This document shows, in pieces, positions 8,830 through 16,851 of a DNA stretch of 47,904 bases. This DNA comes from an uncultured Lachnospiraceae bacterium (GTDB taxonomy: Bacteria; Bacillota; Clostridia; Lachnospirales; Lachnospiraceae). How positions within the stretch are numbered: the stretch's first letter is position 1; each line of letters opens with the position of its first letter. A program made the position numbers and the translations under genes. The DNA lies in assembly GCA_910585345.1 (NCBI GenBank), contig CAJUDS010000018.1:1-47904 (forward strand), given 5' to 3'. A model generated the notes under the pieces. The model searched no databases. It saw only the letters and a list, made by a program, of their open reading frames with translations, and had not been told where the DNA came from.

Positions 8830-9090
8830 ATGTTACAGATTAGACCTGTTTCAGATTTGAGAAATAAGTTCCCTGATATTGAAAAAATTGTAAATGCGGG
8901 TGAACCGGTATATTTAACAAAAAACGGATATGGAGCAATGGTGGTTCTTAGTCTTGAAGAATATTCAAAGTTGACAGATGGTGTTGAAGCTGCATTGGAT
9001 AAAGCAGATAGGTTTGCGGCAGAAAACGATACACGGATGAGCCATGAGGAAGTTTTCGGAGGACTGCGGAGGAAGATAAATGTTCAGTAA
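8830..9090 (+). CDS. Type II antitoxin, Phd/YefM family
   Basis: An 86-residue antitoxin. The N-terminal Phd/YefM fold has the typical pattern RPVSDLRNKFPDIEKIV, then GEPVYLTKNGYGAMVVLSLEEYSKL. The charged C-terminal tail (residues about 60-86) would bind and neutralise the toxin. AAGGAG precedes the ATG. It overlaps the toxin gene by 11 bases, so the two are coupled. The pair would stabilise the island by post-segregational killing. Confidence 0.92.
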   Translation: MLQIRPVSDLRNKFPDIEKIVNAGEPVYLTKNGYGAMVVLSLEEYSKLTDGVEAALDKADRFAAENDTRMSHEEVFGGLRRKINVQ

Positions 9091-9409
9091 AAAGTACAGA
9101 TTGAGCTATCTGCCACTTTTTTATAATGACCTTGATGAAAAAGTTACCTATATTGCGGAGAAACTGAAGAATCCAAAAGCAGCAAACGACTTATTGGATA
9201 AGGTTGAATCTGCTATTATGGAGCGACTTCCGTTGGCTGAATCATTTGAACCATATCATTCTGTCCGAGAGCGTAGATATTCTTATTATCGTATTTATGT
9301 GGATAATTATATAATTTACTATGTGGTCATTGATGATGATCCGCATGATTTGGTTATGGAGGTTAGAAGGTTTCTTTATAATAGACAGAATCGGGATAAT
9401 ATGGTGTAG
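9080..9409 (+). CDS. Type II toxin, RelE/ParE superfamily
   Basis: A 109-residue toxin with the RelE/ParE layout: helices with DLDEKVTYIAEKLKNPKAA, then the beta-sheet RRYSYYRIYVDNYIIYYVV and a C-terminal VMEVRRFLYNRQN. It may cut ribosome-bound mRNA or inhibit gyrase; the sequence alone does not tell which. The ATG overlaps the end of the antitoxin gene, and its ribosome binding site (GGAGGA at 9069-9074) is inside that gene. Length and frame are intact, so the pair could be active. Confidence 0.9.
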   Translation: MFSKKYRLSYLPLFYNDLDEKVTYIAEKLKNPKAANDLLDKVESAIMERLPLAESFEPYHSVRERRYSYYRIYVDNYIIYYVVIDDDPHDLVMEVRRFLYNRQNRDNMV

Positions 9410-9517
9410 TAATAATTGATACAATGAAGACTGATTGTTGGTTATGACCTCAATATAATGTCTTAAGATGATAAAAAGGAAAAATTATTTTTACACAAAT
9501 AAAGGCGGTAAACAACA

Positions 9518-10159
9518 ATGAATAAAGAGAGGGCTTTACAAGGGATTGAAACTTTAATTCAAGATGGAAATAATGTATTGAAAACAATGCGAAATAGTGA
9601 GCTGGGCGGAACATATGTAGATAGTGCTATGTATAATAGTTGGCTGGCGAAGGCAATAGCGTTTTTGAAACTGTTTTTGGAAGATGATAATGAGTTTGTA
9701 AAAGGATTGTAAAAATCTCATCGCAATTATTATTATGAAGCGTCTACTTGTGTAAAAATTATAGAAAACGTAAAGGAATACATAAATAAAGATTTTATTA
9801 CATTTGAACAAAAAAATAAAGTTGACATAGATAGTGCCTTAAATATAATTTTCTCTCATTTTTATAAGGTAGCAAGACAATTGCGGTGCAGATATGAAAA
9901 TAGAGAAAATAGAGAAACCTTAAAAATTGAAGATGAATATGATGTTCAAGACTTGCTCCATGCGTTATTACTGCTTTATTTTGATGATGTAAGAACGGAA
10001 GAATGGACACCTTCTTATGCAGGTAAATCTTCAAGAATGGATTTTCTTCTGAAAAATGAAAGAGTGGTTATTGAAGTAAAAAAACAAGATTAGGGTTGGC
10101 TGATAAGGAATTAGGAGATCAACTTATTATTGATGTGGATAGTGTAGTGGTCAAGCATT
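9518..10159 (+). pseudogene. PD-(D/E)XK nuclease-like gene, broken
   Basis: Begins at an ATG after AAAGGCGG and reads MNKERALQGIETLIQDGNNV. A TAA interrupts at 9710-9712, but the same frame continues without other stops to 10093. It includes EEWTPSYAGKSSRMDFLLKN and RVVIEVKK, matching the D...E-x-K core of PD-(D/E)XK nucleases (DpnII/MboI-like type). A one-base shift near 10083 then restores LADKELGDQLIID. The IS at about 10160 cuts off the 3' end. One nonsense codon, one frameshift and one insertion make it dead. It was probably a defence or DNA-processing nuclease. Confidence 0.75.
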
Positions 10160-10197
10160 TTTGTAACGCTTATGGCTAAAAAAATCAGCTTTTATAT

Positions 10198-10912
10198 TTA
10201 AGATGCAGACCGTATCTGATAAGGGGTGCGGTATCCATTATAACTGTGAGGACGGATGTGGTTATATGTGACATAAGCAAATTCCTCCACTGCCTGATAC
10301 AGCGTCTCCTGTGTCTGGAAATCGTACAGATTCACGCATTCATTTTTTAGCGTGTTGAAATACCTTTCCATAGGGGCGTTGTCGTATGGATATCCTGCTT
10401 TGCTCATGTTTTGGCTTACATAGACGGATTCACAGAATTCCACGAAAGCCTTTGATGTGTACTGAGAGCCCTGATCGCTGTGGAGGATCAATTTTTCCTT
10501 AGTCCGCGGCTGTGATTCCAGTGCTTTCTTCAAAGTCCGGATGGATGGCAGGGCTGCTTGTGATCTGGCGGTCTGTCACGCTTGCAATGACGCTCCGGTC
10601 ATACAGGCCAACAATGCTGCGGTTGCAGCGCACTTCCCCGTTTTTCAAAAACAGATACGTGAAATCTGTACACCACTTCTGGTTCGCCCGGTCTGCATGA
10701 AACTCCTGCTGCAGCCTGTTTTCAAAGATTTTGTGCGGTTTCCCGCGCCGGATGCACGGTTTCTTCGGGCGGACTAGGGAATGCAGCCCCATTTCCGTAT
10801 TCATGTATTTATGCACGGCAGCTGCACTGTAATGACAGCCCCTGTGCGTCAGATAGACAGTCATGGTCCGGTATCCTGCCAACCCGTTATGCGTATGGTA
10901 AATTTCCCTGAT
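10198..10912 (-). pseudogene. IS3-family transposase OrfB, frameshifted
   Basis: The 5' part (about 10912 down to 10510) reads LIREIYHTHNGLAGYRTMTV and NQKWCTDFTYLFLKNGEV with the first catalytic Asp. The frame then shifts near 10510-10540. The remaining part reads LILHSDQGSQYTSKAF (second Asp) and NAPMERYFNTLKNE (Glu). The DDE residues are all present, but the frame break in the catalytic core would stop production of an active enzyme. It would normally be made as an OrfAB fusion through -1 slippage at an A-run near the end of orfA. Confidence 0.8.
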
Positions 10913-10920
10913 CAGCGCCT

Positions 10921-11205
10921 TTACTGCTTCTTTTTGGGCATAATTAGCCGCCTTCCGGTGTTTCCGGTAGTCTCCTTTCGAAGTTCCTCATTTTCACTTT
11001 TTAGCTTAAGCATCTCCTTCATGTTATCGTACTTTGTTTTTGTATCGGGGCTTGTCCGGCATTCTTCTTTGAATTCATTACACCAGCGGCGGAGCGTTTC
11101 TTTGGAGATGTTATACTCCGTGGTGATGCTGTGGATTGTTCTTCCCTCCTTCAGACGGAGGCGGACAATCTTCTTTTTAAATTCGGGAGTGTAATTTTGT
11201 GGCAT
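10921..11205 (-). CDS. IS3-family transposase OrfA
   Basis: A 94-residue helix-turn-helix protein (MPQNYTPEFKKKIVRLRLKE, then TIHSITTEYNISKETLRRWC) with a C-terminal leucine-zipper-like segment (KYDNMKEMLKLKSENEELRK). It ends MPKKKQ, where an A-rich stretch could support the -1 frameshift into orfB. A GAGGT ribosome binding site lies before the ATG on the minus strand. Intact, but its partner is broken. Confidence 0.85.
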   Translation of the reverse strand: MPQNYTPEFKKKIVRLRLKEGRTIHSITTEYNISKETLRRWCNEFKEECRTSPDTKTKYDNMKEMLKLKSENEELRKETTGNTGRRLIMPKKKQ

Positions 11206-11264
11206 AATAAGTACCTCTTTTCTTTGTAGTTGGATTATATCTTATTAGTCACTTCTGTTACAAC

Positions 11265-11882
11265 TTTACTTTATCACAACAATCACAACACTGATTACCT
11301 ATTGATATATTTGATTGATTTGGGGAGAGGCATAGCTTCTGTTATGGCTTCTCCTATTTTTTTATGTTTATATGGTATGTTGGAATTGATATGTAAAGAT
11401 ATATGTATCAGTTTTGGATAGTTCGGCAGGAAAGCATAAATATAGTGATCTGATAAGCCGGAATGTGCTGAAAATACTGTATTTTCAATGATTTTTATGC
11501 TTATTATGTAGCTGATATGGGAAATTTGAAGTGTAAAATACCCTAAAATTGGGGTATCGGTATTGGGTTCGTATTTGCAATGGTTTATAGCATGAAATTA
11601 TAGTTAGTTATAACTATGTATAGAAATATATGAAGAAAATGTATATATTTTGTGGTTGGAATGATAAAAAGTGCTAAAATGCTAGGATTCTTAAGTGTTT
11701 TGTGGTACTGGTGCGATGATGGAATGATTTTTATTAAGATTGTTCGATTTAATATATAGAATAGTTTGATATTCAAAGTAATTATTTTATTCAGTATTAC
11801 TTTATAATATGATATACTACAGGTAGTTCCATATACTATGAAAACAATCATAGATTTGTTTAAAAAGCCGGAGGTTAATATT
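11265..11882. other. AT-rich non-coding stretch in the island
   Basis: About 620 bases without a convincing gene. Short ORFs here lack ribosome binding sites and family features. It contains a terminator-like hairpin (11322-11363) and a 17-base palindrome, GAAAATACTGTATTTTC, at 11471-11487. The rest is probably debris from lost genes plus the leader of the next operon. Confidence 0.5.
11322..11363 (+). terminator. Rho-independent terminator-like hairpin
   Basis: Stem GGGGAGAGGCATA pairs with TATGGCTTCTCC with one bulge, then seven Ts follow. It has the form of a genuine terminator on the plus strand. The gene it served has been lost. Confidence 0.6.
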
Positions 11883-12155
11883 ATGATGTATCCATATATG
11901 ACGCTTAATGATGACACAGAAATAACACATTCTGAGATGAAACCAGATGGACGGGTTAAGGTATATATAGAAACGCCAGATGAAAAGGTATGTTTTCGTC
12001 ATGCTACTTGCTGGCTGCCGGAATATAAATGGGAAGACATATATGCTTATTCTGATATGGATATTGAGAAATTCCAGGAAATCATAGAGTCAACGGCACA
12101 TTTGATTATGGAATTTTCACAGGAGGGAGGATTTGACAATGCCTCAAATCTTTAG
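11883..12155 (+). CDS. Small protein paired with DUF4160 gene
   Basis: A 90-residue acidic protein (TLNDDTEITHSEMKPDGRVK, then VYIETPDEKVCFRHATCWLP). GGAGGTTAATATT precedes the ATG at 11883, so this start is chosen over an earlier in-frame ATG at 11838. It overlaps the downstream DUF4160 gene by 17 bases, a tight coupling typical of two-gene modules. I know no assigned function. DUF4160 proteins are often found with a small partner in putative toxin-antitoxin pairs, so that role is possible but unproved. Confidence 0.75.
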   Translation: MMYPYMTLNDDTEITHSEMKPDGRVKVYIETPDEKVCFRHATCWLPEYKWEDIYAYSDMDIEKFQEIIESTAHLIMEFSQEGGFDNASNL

Positions 12156-12417
12156 ATTTGGTTCATATTGGGTTTACTTTTGGACGAATGAGAATAAGCC
12201 ATTGGAACCCGTACATGTCCATATATCAAGTGGGAGTCCAGTTGTGAATGCGACAAAAATATGGATAACAAGGAGTGGGAATTGTTACTTATGTCATAAT
12301 AAATCAAAGATTCCGGAAAAAACACTTAGGAATATGATGCGGATGATAGAAGCGCGTAGTTCAGAAGTGACAAATAAATGGCTTGAGTATTTTGGAGAGA
12401 TCAGTTACTATTGTTAA
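12139..12417 (+). CDS. DUF4160-family protein
   Basis: A 92-residue protein with the DUF4160 signature: PQIFRFGSYWVYFWTNENKP, then EPVHVHISSGSP with two conserved His, and a C-terminal helix. The ATG at 12139 follows GGAGGGAGGATTTGACA. An in-frame TTG at 12133 is less likely. Biochemical function is unknown; the family occurs in small mobile gene pairs. The gene is followed by a clear hairpin terminator. Confidence 0.82.
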   Translation: MPQIFRFGSYWVYFWTNENKPLEPVHVHISSGSPVVNATKIWITRSGNCYLCHNKSKIPEKTLRNMMRMIEARSSEVTNKWLEYFGEISYYC

Positions 12418-12454
12418 GTGTATTAGTAAAGTACAAAGTATTTGAGTAATAGAC

Positions 12455-12498
12455 AATCTGCTATTTTCTTGTGAGAATACGAGAAGATAGCAGATTTT
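12455..12498 (+). terminator. Terminator after the DUF4160 pair
   Basis: AATCTGCTATTTTCT pairs with AGAAGATAGCAGATTTT with one mismatch zone, ending in Ts. It separates the DUF4160 pair from the Mrr-like operon. Confidence 0.7.
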
Positions 12499-12518
12499 AA
12501 TTTATAAAATAGCATATC

Positions 12519-12547
12519 TTGTATGCTAAAAATCAATATGATACAAT
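12519..12547 (+). promoter_or_regulatory. Promoter of the Mrr-like nuclease operon
   Basis: TTGTAT at 12519-12524 and TACAAT at 12542-12547, with a 17-base spacer. It lies 27 bases before the nuclease ATG, after the terminator. Confidence 0.6.
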
Positions 12548-12574
12548 ATATAGAAATTCTGGAGGGCTATTATC

Positions 12575-13519
12575 ATGAAATATAATGCTATTTTTTTAAT
12601 TAAAGAATATATAGACCAAATGAAAGTAATACAGGAAGCTGTTAATATTGCCAAAAGTCCAGCGATACAGGACGCAATACGTGTAGCAAATAATCCTGCT
12701 ATTCGACAGGTTTATCAATTGACAGGTCTAAAGGAAGATTTTGATTTGATGCAAGAACAATTTTCCAGATTACAGCTATCTGCAAGTAATTGTCTAAAGA
12801 CATTATTTACGAAAGATACCATTGAGTCATACAAATTAATTGCGCAATCTATTGAAGATAGTTTACAAGCTATTTCGCAATTAAATGTATATGAGTTTTG
12901 GGGAGACTCTTTCCGGTATCTAAGAGAAATAATAGCAGGTTATGATCTTATACATTATTATCCTGACGATATGTCTGATGAAGAGACAGAAGAAAACGAG
13001 AAGGCTAATAGTAAGATTATATCAGAAATTTTCAAGCTAGAAAGAGAACGTGATCAAGATATACATAAACAAGATTCTGTGATTATCGCATTATCTCCAA
13101 TTAATGATGCAGTATTAAAGTATCTATCAGAGAATCCGCAAACATTATATTGTTTAACAAGCAGAAAATTTGAAGAAGTTATGGCAGAAATTTATAACAG
13201 ACTCGGATACAAAGTGGAACTTACAAAAGCGACCAAAGACGGTGGAAAAGATATAATTCTTAGAAAGCCAGATATATTAGGAGATTTTGTATATTATGTA
13301 GAGTGCAAAAAGTATTCATTGAATAACCCTGTAGGAGTGGGTATAGTACGAGAGTTTTCTGGTGTCATTAATATGGACAGAGTTAATGGCGGCATTATAG
13401 CTACAACGTCATATTTTGCAAAGGATGCAAGAAATTTGATTTTGGATCATGATTTAAGTTTTCAGATTAAACTGCATGATTATGATAAAATAAAAGGATT
13501 ATTGGGACAAGTGTTTTAG
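12575..13519 (+). CDS. Mrr-like restriction endonuclease domain protein
   Basis: A 314-residue protein. Residues 1-190 are helical and unrecognised, with a short repeated motif SPAIQDAIRVANNPAIRQ near residue 25. The C-terminal domain (about 200-314) is an Mrr-type PD-(D/E)XK fold: KFEEVMAEIYNRLGYKVELT, catalytic DGGKDI, then YYVECKKY with the E-x-K, and GIIATTSYFAKDA. Mrr proteins cut modified or foreign DNA, so a phage- or plasmid-defence role is likely. GGAGGGC precedes the ATG. The next gene starts 20 bases downstream and is probably co-transcribed. Confidence 0.88.
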   Translation: MKYNAIFLIKEYIDQMKVIQEAVNIAKSPAIQDAIRVANNPAIRQVYQLTGLKEDFDLMQEQFSRLQLSASNCLKTLFTKDTIESYKLIAQSIEDSLQAISQLNVYEFWGDSFRYLREIIAGYDLIHYYPDDMSDEETEENEKANSKIISEIFKLERERDQDIHKQDSVIIALSPINDAVLKYLSENPQTLYCLTSRKFEEVMAEIYNRLGYKVELTKATKDGGKDIILRKPDILGDFVYYVECKKYSLNNPVGVGIVREFSGVINMDRVNGGIIATTSYFAKDARNLILDHDLSFQIKLHDYDKIKGLLGQVF

Positions 13520-13539
13520 AGGAAGAGGTGATGTATTAG

Positions 13540-14394
13540 GTGAAAGAACATATGGATTATGTAATTAAAATTTTACCGCTTTTAATTTCAATCATATCTT
13601 TAGCGATTTCTCTGAAAACGCATTTTGCCAAGATAAGGGAGGGGAGACCCAGTTTCAGTATAGTTCAAAATTTGTGGACAAATTCACCATATTATGAACT
13701 CATAAACGATGCTGATTCAAAATTAGATTTTATTCCCAGTCCAAGCTATCTTATGTTCATTCCATCAAAAGTATATTTTCAGCTTGATGGTGAAAATTGC
13801 GTCTCTACGTTTACATTATCTCCGGTATCATATGATGTGGTAATAGAGCAGATCGTTTCCGGATCAACGAAAAAGGGTATAGTTAAATCAATATTGCCTG
13901 CGAATTTCAGTGCAAAGAAGGGAGAAAGGGATGTTATATATGATTCAGTTAAATTAGAAAAAGATTTTCCAATAGGAGTAGAGACATATCCATTTTTAGT
14001 TATTATAAGTGAAGTGGAATATACTTATAAAAATAAAAGGTGTAAAGATATATTGATGTCAACACCATTTGAAACGATAAAGATTGATGAAAAAACGCTA
14101 ATTCATATAAGAGAGTATTTACACGATAATTACCATCATGAGGTTCGTGTGCCGGATGATTCTTCAAGTATATATATTAAAACAAATAAGCAGGTAATAT
14201 CCGCATGTAAAAATTTGAAAGAAAATGTTACATTTTTAGGTGGAAAAGAAGGGGGATATGGTTATGTTCTTAAAAAGCTCAACAGATTAATCACCCCTAT
14301 GGATCCAATGCAAAAATATTACGAAAAAGAGATGAAGAATGGATGGATGAATAGGATTAAAGGCTATTTTTCATCAAGGAAAGAAGGAATGTAA
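13540..14394 (+). CDS. Membrane-anchored protein in the Mrr-like operon, unknown
   Basis: A 284-residue protein starting at GTG, with GAGGTGATG upstream. One N-terminal transmembrane helix (residues about 7-24, YVIKILPLLISIISLAISLK) is followed by a soluble domain of mixed beta strands and no motif I can name. The C-terminus is Lys-rich. By position it is the partner of the Mrr-like nuclease. It could be a membrane sensor, effector or anchor, but the sequence shows no catalytic residues that settle this. Confidence 0.72.
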   Translation: MKEHMDYVIKILPLLISIISLAISLKTHFAKIREGRPSFSIVQNLWTNSPYYELINDADSKLDFIPSPSYLMFIPSKVYFQLDGENCVSTFTLSPVSYDVVIEQIVSGSTKKGIVKSILPANFSAKKGERDVIYDSVKLEKDFPIGVETYPFLVIISEVEYTYKNKRCKDILMSTPFETIKIDEKTLIHIREYLHDNYHHEVRVPDDSSSIYIKTNKQVISACKNLKENVTFLGGKEGGYGYVLKKLNRLITPMDPMQKYYEKEMKNGWMNRIKGYFSSRKEGM

Positions 14395-14602
14395 ATAACG
14401 AAAACAAGTCATTTTTCGCCCTCATATAGGCTAAAAACATTGAAAAATAGGCATTTCTTGATATGGGCCATATGGGAACCCTTTATTTTAGTGGATTCTT
14501 TGCAAAAATCATACTGAAAATACGCCATTTAAGGTTATTTATGGAGTGAATTAAAGCTGGAATTTGGATTAGAATATAATGGTGTATTGAAGTATAGTCA
14601 AT
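14395..14602. other. Non-coding stretch before the second IS
   Basis: About 200 AT-rich bases. No ORF and no trace of the missing N-terminal half of the integrase. So sequence was lost when, or after, the IS inserted. Confidence 0.5.
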
Positions 14603-14640
14603 AGAGTAGACACATTTTTAAGAATATACTGAGGACAGAA

Positions 14641-15444
14641 TTAAGTCTGTCCCCAATAGGCGGATTCCATTTCATCTGGTGTCAGACAGCCAAGAGAGCC
14701 ATGAGGCCTACGGGAATTGTAGAATCCCTCAATGTATTCAAAAACAGACAGATGCAGTTCATGAAAAGTATGGTATGTTCTCCGGTTGGTTTCTTCCCGC
14801 TTTAAATACTTGAAAAAGCACTCGCAGACAGCATTATCGAAGGGATATCCTTTTTTGGAAAAAGACTGCACCACGTTCAGGGAATCCAGAAGCTGACGGA
14901 ATGAAAATGCAGTATATTGTGTTCCACGGCCGGAGTGGAACATAAGGCCACAGGGCATGTTTCTGATCTCATAGGCTTTTTGAAAAGTGGTCATGACAAG
15001 GGCGGCATCCGCTTTGACGGACAGATGCCAGGATATCACTTTTCTTGAGAACAGGTCGATTACAACGCACAGATAATACCAATTTCCATCAGCTTTCAGA
15101 CAGGTAATACCGCTGGCCCGGACGAGATTTTGGGCATCCTGGGAAAACTGCTGCTGCAGGTGGCTGGCGCAGTTACCATTGTCCGTGCGGTGACAGCCGG
15201 GTTTGGGCTTTACGATTGACATTTTAGGAAGTTCCATACTGCGCATCAGCCGGTACACTCTCCCGACGCTGATGTTTATGCCGTAGTCACGCATAAGGAT
15301 GTACTGTACCTTGTAAGCCCCCAGACGTTTGTCGTAGTCCGCATAAAAATGTAATATCATGCTTTTAATGAGCTGGTTTTGGGAAACCCGGAGGGCGGGT
15401 TTCTTACGGAAATGTTTGTAATAAGTGCTTCGGTTGATATTCAA
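14641..15444 (-). CDS. IS3-family transposase OrfB with both catalytic Asp replaced
   Basis: At least 267 residues of the rve integrase-core type. The frame is open upstream to about 15543, where a run of seven Ts on the plus strand (15537-15543) would allow the usual -1 frameshift from orfA; the given start is a TTG. The expected first Asp motif reads LVRASGITCLKADG (SDIT became SGIT, and the preceding Trp is Arg). The second reads MFHSGRGTQYTA (HSDRG became HSGRG). The Glu region NAVCECFFKYLK is intact. Two of three DDE residues are lost, so this enzyme should be inactive. Confidence 0.88.
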   Translation of the reverse strand: MNINRSTYYKHFRKKPALRVSQNQLIKSMILHFYADYDKRLGAYKVQYILMRDYGINISVGRVYRLMRSMELPKMSIVKPKPGCHRTDNGNCASHLQQQFSQDAQNLVRASGITCLKADGNWYYLCVVIDLFSRKVISWHLSVKADAALVMTTFQKAYEIRNMPCGLMFHSGRGTQYTAFSFRQLLDSLNVVQSFSKKGYPFDNAVCECFFKYLKREETNRRTYHTFHELHLSVFEYIEGFYNSRRPHGSLGCLTPDEMESAYWGQT

Positions 15445-15497
15445 AACACGGCAGAGCGTGCGGATATCATGTTGGAAACGAGGCTTGTGGACAGCAT

Positions 15498-15785
15498 CTA
15501 ATCGTTGTTTGAGTGTGGCGTGAATATGGCAATCGCTTTTTTTAATATGAGGTTCTCCTCCTCCAGCTGGGCGCTGCGTTTTTGGAGTTCTTTGACCTGT
15601 TTTGCAGTGAGGACATCACCATCGTCCATTTCAACGGTGGAGTACTGCTTTACCCATTTGCCGAGTGCAGATTGGAAAACACCGTATTCCCTGCAGAGTT
15701 GTACCTGGGTTTTGCCATTTTGATGAAGGGATACGAGAGATTTTTTAAAATCTTCGTTATATTTTGTGCGGTTGCTGGTGGACAT
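15498..15785 (-). CDS. IS3-family transposase OrfA
   Basis: A 95-residue helix-turn-helix protein (TKYNEDFKKSLVSLHQNGKT, then QLCREYGVFQSALGKWVKQY) with a leucine-zipper-like end (KELQKRSAQLEEENLILKKA). The A7 slippage stretch lies within its LKKA codons. GGAGAC lies before the ATG on the minus strand. Confidence 0.88.
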   Translation of the reverse strand: MSTSNRTKYNEDFKKSLVSLHQNGKTQVQLCREYGVFQSALGKWVKQYSTVEMDDGDVLTAKQVKELQKRSAQLEEENLILKKAIAIFTPHSNND

Positions 15786-15846
15786 AAGAGGTCTCCTTTT
15801 TGTGTGTAGTTTATTGTAACAGATAGTGTAGAATTGTGTTTACCTT

Positions 15847-16620
15847 TTAGTATAGATCCAAGTCAGGCCAGCCTTTCAAATGGCATTAGATGATGATTTG
15901 ACCCGAAAGAATCCATTTGAATTCCAATTATCAACAGTAGTAGTAAACGATAGTGTAACCAGAGAAGCGATTACACGGAAACAGGAGAGAGAGTTTTTAA
16001 AGTTCATCAAAGAGGATAGGCATTTCTGCAAATATTATGATGGAATTTATGTCTTATTCAAGACAGGACTTAGAGTTTCGGAGTTTTGTGGATTAACAAA
16101 AGAAGATATTGAATTTGATAAGGAAAGAATCAAAGTAGATCATCAATTACAGAGAAAGCGTGATATAGAATATGTGATCGAAACACCAAAAACGGAAAAG
16201 GGTGTGAGATATGTTCTGATGAACGAAGATGTTGCGGAATGCTCTAGACGTATTATTAAAAACAGGGAAAAGCCCAAAATTGAACCGATGATTGACGGAA
16301 AAGCAGGTTTCTTGTTTCTTGATAAGAATGATATGCCTATGGTAGCTTTGCATTGGGAGAAATACTTTCAACATATCAGAGATAAATATAACAACATATA
16401 TAAAGTGCAGATGCCTGTTATAACGCCCCATGTATGCCGTCATACATTTTGTAGCAACATGGCAAAGTCTGGCATGAATCCGAAAACCTTGCAGTACATC
16501 ATGGGGCATAGTGACATAGGGGTGACGCTGAATACATATACCCATGTGCAGTATGAAGATGCTGAAAAAGAAATAGGGAAGATATTTGAAGTAAATCCGA
16601 AACGGAAAAATGCCATATAA
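15847..16620 (+). pseudogene. Tyrosine recombinase (integrase), 5'-truncated by the IS
   Basis: Only the last part of the core-binding domain and the whole catalytic domain remain. In-frame sequence before the first ATG (15880) reads IQVRPAFQ, continuing MALDDDLTRKNPFEF, which is internal sequence in this integrase family. The catalytic residues are present: Arg in TGLRVSEFCGLT, HVCRHTFCSNM (H-x-x-R), GHSDIGVTLNTYTHV with the nucleophile Tyr in the final motif. The N-terminal arm-binding and most of the core-binding domain are missing. About 247 residues from the ATG remain, against roughly 380-400 normally. It is the likely integrase of the island, now disabled. Confidence 0.88.
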
Positions 16621-16851
16621 TATTGTCAGTTCGCCAAGGCATTTATGACTGGGGAAAATCCTTTGAAGTACAAATTTTTGAATTTACTTCAATTTTACTT
16701 CAAATTCGCACCAAACTATGCTAATATATGCAATGTTATGCAGAATTTTATAAAAATATGAAAGAAAGGAAAATGCTCGAAAAGCCAGTAAATACAAGGC
16801 TTTGCAGAGTTATGCAAGGTTATGCAAAATAGAATAAAAATACTATTCGTC
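16621..16851. other. Right end of the island with short repeats
   Basis: Contains TTACTTCAA twice (16683-16703), GTTATGCA three times (between 16733 and 16825), and CAGTAAATACAAGG at 16786-16799. The last 14-mer also occurs at 8438-8451, just left of the orphan phosphatase start. Repeats next to an integrase gene and att core are typical of arm-binding sites. This stretch also supplies the present 5' leader of the phosphatase gene. Confidence 0.55.

Larger units (their letters stand above)
10160..11264 (-). mobile_element. IS3-family insertion sequence (frameshifted)
   Basis: About 1.1 kb on the minus strand, with orfA and orfB. Imperfect terminal inverted repeats are visible: TTGTAAC at 10161-10167 and GTTACAA at 11257-11263, with further matches inward. 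It interrupts the PD-(D/E)XK gene. The 3' part of that gene is not found on the far side, so the insertion was accompanied by loss. Confidence 0.8.
14603..15846 (-). mobile_element. IS3-family insertion sequence with catalytically dead transposase
   Basis: About 1.24 kb on the minus strand with orfA and orfB. The ends show matching inverted segments, GTAGACACA at 14606-14614 and TGTGTTTAC at 15835-15843. AGTATAG occurs just outside both ends (14591-14597, 15849-15855) but not flush, so it is only a possible target duplication. The right end sits directly on the truncated integrase gene. Confidence 0.82.

Noticed and set aside
11230..11421. Short ORF in the island
   Set aside because: No ribosome binding site, unusual composition, and it spans the IS end and a terminator-like hairpin.
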